Source: Clostridiales bacterium (GTDB lineage Bacteria > Bacillota > Clostridia > Christensenellales > CAG-1252). Taken from it: 5,331 nt of DNA. A program made the position numbers and the translations under genes. Within the stretch, counting starts at the first letter, position 1, and every line of letters starts with the position of its first letter. The stretch spans positions 1 to 5,331 of the forward strand of contig DMCI01000069.1 in NCBI GenBank assembly GCA_003445835.1, in the 5' to 3' direction. This document shows, piece after piece, positions 1 to 5,107 of the stretch. Below the pieces are notes generated by a model that had not been told where the DNA came from, ran no database searches, and worked only from the letters and a program-made list of their open reading frames with translations.

Positions 1-299
1 GTGCCGTTTTCATCCGCCCATGCGTCCCAAATGTGGCTGTTGAGCTCGTGGACGTCGTTGCTCTTTTTTTGCCAGATCCAAAGGATCTCGTCCAGCGCCG
101 CGCGGAAGTTGGTGTATCGGAGGGTGGTGATGGGAAATTCCTTTTGCAAGTCGTAACGGTTTACGACGCAAAACTTTTTGATCGTGTGGGCGGGGGTGCC
201 GTCATCCCAACGGGGACGTACTTGCATATCCTCGTCGCTGACGCCGTTTGCCAAAATGTCTTTGACGTTGCTGATAAAGATCTCGTCCGCTATGCTCAT
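1..299 (-). CDS. thyA: Thymidylate synthase ThyA, N-terminal part (gene continues beyond the left edge)
   Basis: Thymidylate synthase makes dTMP from dUMP in the cytoplasm, using 5,10-methylene-tetrahydrofolate as carbon donor and reductant. The ATG at 299-297 opens a frame that stays open to the window edge (99 full codons). Family landmarks are visible: NGVSDED at residues 18-24, TPAHT at 35-39, EILWIWQ at 71-77 (E71 aligns with the catalytic-site Glu of the ELLWFL motif), KSNDV at 79-83 and IWDAWADENG at 90-99. The TPAHT and LLWIWQ-KSNDV wording resembles the Bacillus subtilis ThyA (phage phi3T-like) branch more than the E. coli branch. The active-site cysteine lies outside the window. The start is well supported: AGGAGG at 310-305 sits 5 bases upstream. 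This ribosome site overlaps the TAA of the upstream lipoprotein gene, so the two are very probably cotranscribed and translationally coupled. I am confident of the family; whether the gene is intact cannot be seen. Confidence 0.93.
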   Translation of the reverse strand, partial: MSIADEIFISNVKDILANGVSDEDMQVRPRWDDGTPAHTIKKFCVVNRYDLQKEFPITTLRYTNFRAALDEILWIWQKKSNDVHELNSHIWDAWADENG

Positions 300-309
300 A
301 GTTTCCTCC

Positions 310-2154
310 TTATGCTTCCGCACCTTGGGGCGAAAGGAACGTGATGGTGATGTGTTTTGCGGCGGTGTAGTCGTAGGTTTGCAAAGTTGCCGCGTCGATG
401 AATTTGTAGCCGTCGAAGATATCGGCGGGAGATTCGTAGGTTGCGTGTACGCCGTAAGTGAGGTAGCAACGCAAGAGGGTGGTGCCGCTGATCGTGCGGC
501 TAAGGATCAGGTCGTCCATTCCGTCCGCGGAGATCTTGATCCTTGCGGTTTGACCGTCCTCGTAAAGGGCGTTGAGATCGGCGCCGATCTTGCTCAAAAC
601 GTCGTTGAGGTTGTAGCCGAGCCCGTTGACGGAAGTTTGCAAGTTCAAATTGAAGTAGGTGGGAAGGAAGCCGTCCTCGACCATCATATCGTACGAGAAG
701 TCGTTGCCGTCGATCTCGGACGCGACGGTGAGTTTCAAAGAGGGTTGACTGCCGACGGTCGGAACTTTTTTAAGGATGGGGGCGCCGTCTGCGGGCATCT
801 CCCAATAGTCGTCGAAGTTTAAGGCGTCCGCTTGGTTTACTACGTAAGAAGCCCGATCCTTCATCTGCGCTTCGGAAAGGGGGAAGAAGTTGTTTTGATA
901 GCGTCCCAAAGAAGAGGTGCTTCCCACCGGCTTTTGGATGGTGTCGCTGTAAAAGACGTTGTAGGTAGGAATGGTCAAGCTGGAAGTATCGCTTGCCGCC
1001 CTGCCGAAGACGCCGCAGGTAAGTTGGCTTGCGGGGGTGCCGTCCTTGGTGGAAGAGACGCTTGCCGATCCGATAGCAAGGATGGAAGCGATCCTGCCCG
1101 CGTGCGAAAGGTTGCCTACGGCAACGCCGGCGCGCGCATAGGCGTAACTGGCGTTTGTGGTGACGTTATAAGCGGTGCCGACGGCGGTGACCTTGGCATT
1201 CGCTTTTGAGTTGAGAAGCAAAAAGTCGGGAGCGCTGCCTTGACCGAAACCGACTAAGCCGCCCGCGTACGATCTGCCAAACTGGGCTTTGATCTCCCCG
1301 GTGAAGGAAACGCCGGAAACCCTGCCCGACTCGGCTCTGCCGACGACGCCGCCTGCGGAAAGGATGGCGTTATCTTGGGTGATGACGTCGGAAAGGACGT
1401 CTATATTGCCGCTGACGTGGCAGTTGTCGATCACGGAGGAAACGGCGCAACCCGCGACGAAGCCGCAGTTGAGTTCCCCTTTGCCGACCTTGGAATCCTT
1501 GTTGAACAGGATGGACGCGCCCTCGACGGTCAAATTTTTGATGACGGCGTTTTTGACGTAGCCGAACAAACCGACGTTGCCGTCCGTGTTGCCTTTTGTA
1601 AAGGAAAGCCCGCGAATGGTGTGCCCCGCGCCGTCAAAGACGCCGAGGAAGGGCTTGCTGCTGGTGCCGATGGGATCCACGGTCTTGCCCGTGAGGTCGA
1701 TATCCGCCGAAAGACGGTAATACATCGGCGCTTCCACCTTGGTCTTGCCAAAGGCAATGGTGTAACTCATGGCAATGGCTTTTAAGTCATCCGCGCTGCC
1801 GATCAAAACGGCGTCCGCGGCTTCGCCCGTGCCAAGGTGATACTCGATTGGCTTGGAAAGCGCTATCACGTCCCCGTTTGCGTCAAGCGCTTTGACGGTG
1901 AACACGTAGTCGCCGGGGGTGGTGTAAGGGGCGAGGAAAGAGGTCTTTTTTACGTTGACGGAGTAACCGCCACCGCCCTCGAACGAACACCTTACCGCGT
2001 AAGAAGCGGCGCCGTCGTAAGCGTCCCAAGTAAGGGTCGCACCGTCCATACGGGCAAGAACTTCCCCTTCCGTATGTTTTTTACAAGACGGAAAAAGCAC
2101 GAAAACGAAACAAATGGAAATGACTGAAAGAAAGACAACGAGTTTTTTGAGCAT
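310..2154 (-). CDS. Predicted surface lipoprotein with FN3-like domain and GLUG-repeat beta-helix
   Basis: A 614-residue exported protein of unknown function. Residues 1-23 form a Lys-Lys plus hydrophobic signal peptide ending LFPSC; C24 is the likely lipidated cysteine, although F at -3 and P at -2 make the lipobox imperfect. Residues about 30-105 look like a fibronectin type III or similar Ig-like domain (LTWDAYDGAASYAV, then a GDYVFTVKA strand). Residues about 117-190 contain the lead-in typical of GLUG proteins (ADIDLTGKT, PIGTSSKPFLGVFDGAGHTI). About six imperfect GLUG-like coils follow, near 192-215, 230-251, 267-288, 297-322, 342-366 and 380-404, each with a G-x-x-x-G core such as AGGLVG. 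Residues 427-465 resemble the usual closing segment of such proteins. Residues about 470-614 are an unassigned C-terminal domain. The ATG at 2154 has AAGGAA at 2166-2161 upstream. Related proteins are often surface adhesins or binding proteins, but no ligand is evident. It is the first gene of an operon with thyA. Confidence 0.85.
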   Translation of the reverse strand: MLKKLVVFLSVISICFVFVLFPSCKKHTEGEVLARMDGATLTWDAYDGAASYAVRCSFEGGGGYSVNVKKTSFLAPYTTPGDYVFTVKALDANGDVIALSKPIEYHLGTGEAADAVLIGSADDLKAIAMSYTIAFGKTKVEAPMYYRLSADIDLTGKTVDPIGTSSKPFLGVFDGAGHTIRGLSFTKGNTDGNVGLFGYVKNAVIKNLTVEGASILFNKDSKVGKGELNCGFVAGCAVSSVIDNCHVSGNIDVLSDVITQDNAILSAGGVVGRAESGRVSGVSFTGEIKAQFGRSYAGGLVGFGQGSAPDFLLLNSKANAKVTAVGTAYNVTTNASYAYARAGVAVGNLSHAGRIASILAIGSASVSSTKDGTPASQLTCGVFGRAASDTSSLTIPTYNVFYSDTIQKPVGSTSSLGRYQNNFFPLSEAQMKDRASYVVNQADALNFDDYWEMPADGAPILKKVPTVGSQPSLKLTVASEIDGNDFSYDMMVEDGFLPTYFNLNLQTSVNGLGYNLNDVLSKIGADLNALYEDGQTARIKISADGMDDLILSRTISGTTLLRCYLTYGVHATYESPADIFDGYKFIDAATLQTYDYTAAKHITITFLSPQGAEA

Positions 2155-2165
2155 AATTTTTTCCT

Positions 2166-2185
2166 TTATATATCATTATATATAA
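2166..2185. repeat. A/T-rich perfect inverted repeat over the lipoprotein promoter -10 and start site
   Basis: TTATATAT (2166-2173) and ATATATAA (2178-2185) are perfect 8-base arms around a 4-base centre. The dyad covers the -10 hexamer and the expected transcription start of the minus-strand promoter, where an operator could sit. Because it consists almost entirely of alternating T and A, it may equally be a by-product of a strong -10 region. Confidence 0.4.
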
Positions 2186-2203
2186 TTTCCGCCGCGTAGT
2201 CAA
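2175..2203 (-). promoter_or_regulatory. Sigma-A-type promoter of the lipoprotein-thyA operon
   Basis: Reading the minus strand, TTGACT (2203-2198) is separated by exactly 17 bases from TATAAT (2180-2175): five of six and six of six matches to the vegetative consensus. Transcription should start near 2168, only about 14 bases before the lipoprotein ATG at 2154 and just upstream of its AAGGAA ribosome site. The operon is therefore predicted to be expressed in growing cells with almost no untranslated leader, leaving no room for a riboswitch or attenuator. Confidence 0.8.
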
Positions 2204-2237
2204 TGGCAAACTTTGATCGGCTCGTTCTATTTTGTGT

Positions 2238-2265
2238 CCTTATTGCGTAAAAATAACCATAAAAC
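2238..2265 (+). promoter_or_regulatory. Possible sigma-E-like promoter for sipL
   Basis: CCTTATT (2238-2244) is followed after 13 bases by CATAAAAC (2258-2265). This matches about five of seven and six of eight positions of the sigma-E pattern (KMATATT, 14-15 bases, CATACAMT), with slightly short spacing. Expression in the mother cell under sigma-E is what one expects for a SipL gene, and no convincing sigma-A promoter points toward it. The match is imperfect, so this is only a candidate. Confidence 0.35.
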
Positions 2266-2280
2266 TTTGGGAGGGGCGGT

Positions 2281-3729
2281 ATGGAAATAACGTACGGTGA
2301 GTTGCATTTTGGCGTGAACGAAAAATATTCGGACGAGATCTTGGTGGAAACGTCGGTGGATACTTCGGAGCGCGGCGGCGCTGAAAAAGTGCTTTCGGTC
2401 GAAGCGGAAGTCAAACTTTCTTCCGTGGAACTTTTAAACGAGGAGGCGGAGGTCTCGGGCAAGGTCAATTACCGCTTGTTGTATCTCGACAGGCAAAACC
2501 GTCTTTGCGGATTGGATTACTTTAAGGATTTCAAGTGCCGCGTAAAAGGGGACGCCATCCTGCCAAACGGAAAATGCAAGGTCGACTTTCTCGTGCCCGA
2601 CGCGGACGCGCGAATAAAAGGTGAGGAGGTGGAACTTTCCGCCGTGGTGGACGTGGCTCTTACCTATTACGGCGAAGGGACGGAAAAATCGGTCGCCGGC
2701 GTCACGGAAGCGGAAACGCTTGCGGAGGAAGTTTTGACGCAACGCGTTGACGTAAAGGAACGTACCGTCGAGCTCAGTAAAGTGGCAGACGTGGGATTGG
2801 GCGTCAAAAAGATCGTCCTCTTCGGGACGGAAGTTTTGCCCGTCGACGCAAAAGACGGGATGTTGTCGGGCGAAGTCAAAGGAACGATCCTTTACGTAAA
2901 CGACGCGGACGAGATCGCGGAGTTGACCGTCCCCATCCCGTTTTCCGAGTCGGCAGAAGAGGGTGTTTCGAATACTTTTGCATCCGTTAAAAGCGCCCGC
3001 GTGGTCTTGACGGACGACGAAGCCGGCGGCGCTATAGAGGTGGAAGTCACTCTTTCTTTGACGGAAACGGTTTACGAGGACGCGGCGCTTAGCGTGCTGA
3101 CGGCTTGTTGCGGAGAAAAGAACGTCGTGGAAGAAACGTTCAAAGAAAGATCGGTCACGCGCTTTGCGGCAAGGCGAGCGTATTGCGAAAGCGTAAGCGG
3201 ATCGGTCCCCGTGGAAGGGGTGGTCAAAGAGTTGTTCGTTCGCCCGGGCTGTCGCGCCGTTGCCGACGTGACGGTAACGGACGGCGCGGTCAAGGTGGAA
3301 GGGGTGGCGGCTTTTCACGTCGTGTACGGGACGGAAGAAGGTTACCGCGCGGAGCGGGCGGAACTTCCGTTCGTCTGTGAGTTGCCCTTTGCGGAGGCAA
3401 AAGAGGGGATGACGGCGGAAGTGGGCGTCAAGGTCGCGGACCCCGTCGGGAGCCTTCGCGGTAAGGACGTGCGGATCACGGCAAACGTCTATTTGGAAGT
3501 CGTGCTGTTTGAAAAGAAAGTTTTCCGCTACCTTGCGGAAGCGACGGAGGGCGCGCCGATCCCCGAAAGCGACGCCGGCATCAGCGTGTATTTTGCGGAA
3601 AAAGGTGAAAACCTTTACGCCATTGCGAGGAATATGGGCGTATTGCCTTCCGTCCTCGTCAAAGCAAATCCCTTTCTGGCGGAGCCGATAGAGGAAAGCA
3701 AAAAAATATTGGTTTTCAGACAGAAATAA
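2281..3729 (+). CDS. sipL: SipL-type spore coat anchoring protein (DUF3794/SPOCS domains plus C-terminal LysM)
   Basis: A 482-residue soluble protein with no signal peptide. It appears to hold three repeats of the DUF3794 (SPOCS) beta-rich domain, roughly residues 20-130, 155-265 and 295-415. The recurring signature is a V-x-G-x-V strand followed by a hydrophobic strand and an acidic turn (VSGKVNYRLLYLD at 58-70; LSGEVKGTILYVND at 195-208; VKVEGVAAFHVVYG at 337-350). Residues about 434-480 are a LysM module (VYFAEKGENLYAIARNMGV onward) ending in KILVFRQK. In Clostridioides difficile this architecture is SipL, which binds the coat basement-layer ATPase SpoIVA through its LysM and localises coat around the forespore; it is the functional counterpart of Bacillus SpoVID. 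Here the LysM is therefore probably a protein-binding rather than a glycan-binding domain. The start is supported by GGAGG at 2270-2274, six bases before the ATG. The neighbouring spoIIR strengthens the call. Clostridia can carry several DUF3794 paralogues, so the gene symbol is less sure than the family. Confidence 0.8.
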   Translation: MEITYGELHFGVNEKYSDEILVETSVDTSERGGAEKVLSVEAEVKLSSVELLNEEAEVSGKVNYRLLYLDRQNRLCGLDYFKDFKCRVKGDAILPNGKCKVDFLVPDADARIKGEEVELSAVVDVALTYYGEGTEKSVAGVTEAETLAEEVLTQRVDVKERTVELSKVADVGLGVKKIVLFGTEVLPVDAKDGMLSGEVKGTILYVNDADEIAELTVPIPFSESAEEGVSNTFASVKSARVVLTDDEAGGAIEVEVTLSLTETVYEDAALSVLTACCGEKNVVEETFKERSVTRFAARRAYCESVSGSVPVEGVVKELFVRPGCRAVADVTVTDGAVKVEGVAAFHVVYGTEEGYRAERAELPFVCELPFAEAKEGMTAEVGVKVADPVGSLRGKDVRITANVYLEVVLFEKKVFRYLAEATEGAPIPESDAGISVYFAEKGENLYAIARNMGVLPSVLVKANPFLAEPIEESKKILVFRQK

Positions 3730-3734
3730 AAGTC

Positions 3735-3764
3735 AGCCCCGTCTTACCGCGCGGGGCTTTTATT
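3735..3764. terminator. Bidirectional intrinsic terminator between convergent sipL and spoIIR
   Basis: AGCCCCG (3735-3741) pairs with CGGGGCT (3752-3758) across a 10-base loop, giving a 7-bp GC-rich stem that begins five bases after the sipL stop. On the plus strand the stem runs into TTTTATT. On the minus strand it is followed by GAC and then TTTTATTT, so the same hairpin can end spoIIR transcripts. Convergent genes sharing one hairpin fit this arrangement. Confidence 0.85.
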
Positions 3765-3795
3765 CTATAAATGGAATATTCGACAAATAGAATAA
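3760..3795. repeat. A/T-rich inverted repeat downstream of spoIIR
   Basis: TTATTCTAT (3760-3768) and ATAGAATAA (3787-3795) are perfect 9-base arms around an 18-base loop that itself contains the palindrome GAATATTC (3774-3781). It lies directly after the spoIIR stop on the minus strand, ahead of the GC-rich terminator hairpin, and its left arm shares bases with the terminator's T-run. It could be an RNA 3'-end hairpin of spoIIR, an auxiliary terminator structure, or a protein site. Its function is not evident. Confidence 0.5.
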
Positions 3796-3797
3796 GT

Positions 3798-4325
3798 TTA
3801 TTTCCGAAACAATTCCGCGATCCAACTGCGGTACTCAACTTCTTCCTTTCCCGTTTCCTTTGCGGCGATGAAGCAAAGAGGCGGGTACGCCACGCACCAC
3901 CAGTTTTTACCTTTGCCCGCGCCAAGCTCCACGATCACGGCGTCGTATTCACCGGCGTCAAGGGTCAAGTCGCCGTACGTCCTTGAAGGAAAACTTTCCC
4001 GCCCGAGGGTCACGCGGCTTCCGTACTCGTACCCGCAGGAGCGCAAGGTGTCGTCGGCGATCTTTTGGATCTCGTTCTTTTTGGAGTTTAACAATCGCCA
4101 CATCTCGGCCTTTTCCGTAACGCCGGCGGAAAGCGGGGCAAAATACTGCACGATGGCGTCACGGACGGCAAGTTTGACGGTTTGATCCGCTTGCTCGTCC
4201 GAATTTGCGCGGACGTGTATCCGTATATACTCTTTTTCGGACGGTTTGTTGCAGGAGATCAAAAGCAGGGTAGCCGATACGGCTGAGACGATGAGCATCA
4301 AAAAGATCAATATGTAGCGTTTCAT
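3798..4325 (-). CDS. spoIIR: Stage II sporulation protein R (SpoIIR)
   Basis: SpoIIR is the forespore-made signal secreted into the space between the two spore membranes. It activates the protease SpoIIGA, which cleaves pro-sigma-E in the mother cell. The 175-residue product carries the family marks: IRIHVRANSD at 34-43, KLAVRDAI at 51-58, FPSRTYGDLTLDAGEY at 112-127 and GKGKNWWCVAYPPLCF at 137-152. Residues 1-24 are a signal sequence; unusually it ends LLISC, a canonical lipobox, so C25 may be lipidated. The frame is open upstream to 4562, but that extension runs into sleB and has no family character, so I start at the ATG at 4325, just before the signal sequence. No well-placed Shine-Dalgarno precedes it: the nearest purine run, GGGAAGGCGG, ends 13 bases away. 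It is divergent from sleB and convergent with sipL. The protein is shorter than the Bacillus homologue, mostly at the C-terminus. Confidence 0.93.
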   Translation of the reverse strand: MKRYILIFLMLIVSAVSATLLLISCNKPSEKEYIRIHVRANSDEQADQTVKLAVRDAIVQYFAPLSAGVTEKAEMWRLLNSKKNEIQKIADDTLRSCGYEYGSRVTLGRESFPSRTYGDLTLDAGEYDAVIVELGAGKGKNWWCVAYPPLCFIAAKETGKEEVEYRSWIAELFRK

Positions 4326-4355
4326 ACGGGGAGTTTTGCCGCCTTCCCGTTTTTT
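4326..4355 (+). terminator. Terminator-like hairpin between spoIIR and sleB, plus-strand orientation
   Basis: As plus-strand RNA, ACGGGGAG (4326-4333) pairs with CUUCCCGU (4343-4350): eight pairs including one G-U, with a nine-base loop, followed by five further U's (4351-4355). That is the form of an intrinsic terminator. It would stop transcription running antisense through spoIIR from the left before it reaches sleB. The same bases also form the spoIIR promoter, so the structure may be partly coincidental. Confidence 0.4.
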
Positions 4356-4360
4356 ATACT
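4331..4360 (-). promoter_or_regulatory. Sigma-F-like promoter of spoIIR, predicting a start site at the ATG
   Basis: On the minus strand AGTATA (4360-4355) contains a perfect GYWTA -35 element. After 14 bases GGCAAAACTC (4340-4331) matches seven of eight fixed positions of the sigma-F -10 pattern GGNRANAHTR. The usual spacing is near 15. SpoIIR is a known sigma-F-dependent gene in Bacillus, so the match is biologically expected. The -10 ends only five bases before the ATG, so transcription should begin at or within a few bases of the start codon. Confidence 0.55.
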
Positions 4361-4364
4361 TTAG

Positions 4365-4393
4365 GTGTAAAAATTTTCCGTTCGGGCATACTA
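4365..4393 (+). promoter_or_regulatory. Sigma-G-like promoter of the sleB-ypeB operon
   Basis: GTGTA (4365-4369) matches four of five positions of the sigma-G -35 pattern GHATR. After 17 bases, CATACTA (4387-4393) is a perfect sigma-G -10 (CATNHTA). Transcription would start near 4400, leaving a leader of about 17 bases that holds the GGAGG ribosome site at 4408-4412. SleB in Bacillus is made late in the forespore under sigma-G, which agrees with the motif. Confidence 0.65.
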
Positions 4394-4416
4394 TCTTCAA
4401 AAATTTCGGAGGCAGT

Positions 4417-5097
4417 ATGAAAAAAGCGTTGATCGCGTTGATCGTTTTGGTGTTTTGCGTTGCTGTGACATTTGTCGCCCTTCGGACGGATACGGCAAGC
4501 GCCGAAGTGTTGAAAAACGGCTCCAAAGGCACCCTCGTCAAAACGGTGCAGACCAAACTCAAAAACTGGGGGTATTATACCGGTTCGGTGGACGGCGTTT
4601 ACGGACCCAAGACCGTGGCGGCAGTCAAGTACTTTCAACGGGTGAACGGGCTCGCCCAAGACGGCGTCGTGGGGCAAAAGACCGCCGCGGCGATGGGGGT
4701 GACGTTGACGTCCGCTTCGTCGGGCGCTTCGGGCGGAAGCTATTCCTCGGGGGACGCTTACCTTCTTGCAAAGTGCATTTACGCCGAGGCGCGCGGGGAG
4801 CCGTATACGGGGCAGGTCGCCGTAGGCGCGGTGATCTTGAACCGCGTCAGATCGTCCAAATTTCCAAACAGTATTTCGGGCGTCATTTATCAGCCGTACG
4901 CCTTTACTTGCGTCGCAGACGGACAGATCAATCTGACCCCCGACGCCAATGCAAAAAAAGCGGCGCAGGACGCCTTGAACGGGTGGGACCCCACCAACGG
5001 TTGTTTGTACTACTACAACCCCGCCACCGCTACCAGCAGTTGGATCTGGTCAAGAACGGTGATGCTCAGTATCGGAAAGCATAACTTTGCGCTGTAA
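4417..5097 (+). CDS. sleB: Spore cortex-lytic enzyme SleB
   Basis: SleB is a germination-specific lytic transglycosylase that cleaves muramic-delta-lactam-containing cortex peptidoglycan; it is stored in the dormant spore after export from the forespore. The product has 226 residues. Residues 1-29 are a signal peptide (MKKALIALIV start, cleavage probably after TASA). Residues about 31-93 are a PG_binding_1 domain (GSKGTLVKTVQTKL, DGVYGPKTVAAVKYFQ, LAQDGVVG). Residues 96-113 are a Ser/Gly linker, and 114-226 the SleB (Hydrolase_2) catalytic domain. The hallmark IYAEARGEPYTGQVAVGAVI spans 121-140, with E124 the expected catalytic acid. GWDPTNGCLYYYNP (189-202) and the closing GKHNF (220-224) are also family signatures. 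The frame is open from 4336, but GGAGG at 4408-4412 and the signal peptide fix the start at 4417. It is shorter than Bacillus SleB, mainly in the linker. Ten bases separate it from ypeB. Confidence 0.96.
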   Translation: MKKALIALIVLVFCVAVTFVALRTDTASAEVLKNGSKGTLVKTVQTKLKNWGYYTGSVDGVYGPKTVAAVKYFQRVNGLAQDGVVGQKTAAAMGVTLTSASSGASGGSYSSGDAYLLAKCIYAEARGEPYTGQVAVGAVILNRVRSSKFPNSISGVIYQPYAFTCVADGQINLTPDANAKKAAQDALNGWDPTNGCLYYYNPATATSSWIWSRTVMLSIGKHNFAL

Positions 5098-5107
5098 AGG
5101 AGGTCGT

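Noticed and set aside
178..822. 214-codon plus-strand frame over the thyA-lipoprotein junction
   Set aside because: It is antisense to two genes with clear family motifs and signals; its translation has low-complexity Val/Asp/Gly character and no ribosome site.
2181..2186. Plus-strand TATAAT as a sigma-A promoter toward sipL
   Set aside because: No acceptable -35 lies 16-18 bases upstream (only T-rich bases), and the hexamer is explained by the A/T dyad of the opposite promoter.
2155..2280. Riboswitch or structured leader in the divergent intergenic region
   Set aside because: The region is only 126 bases, the leftward transcript has about 14 leader bases, and I see no stable GC stem or terminator facing sipL.
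2434..3318. Long 294-codon minus-strand frame opposite sipL
   Set aside because: It is Arg/His/Phe-rich with no recognisable domain and no ribosome site, and it lies wholly antisense to a well-supported gene; GC-rich third positions on the plus strand easily give such shadows.
4355..4360. TATACT as a sigma-A -10 for sleB
   Set aside because: There is no TTGACA-like element at proper spacing; TTGCCG at 4336-4341 is only 13 bases away, and a sigma-G motif fits better.
4336..4416. Upstream start for sleB
   Set aside because: The ATG at 4417 has GGAGG at the right distance and begins directly with a signal peptide; the earlier start would precede the likely transcription start.
4326..4562. N-terminal extension of spoIIR by 79 codons
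   Set aside because: It would run through the sleB start and promoter and displace the signal sequence from the N-terminus, and it lacks family similarity.
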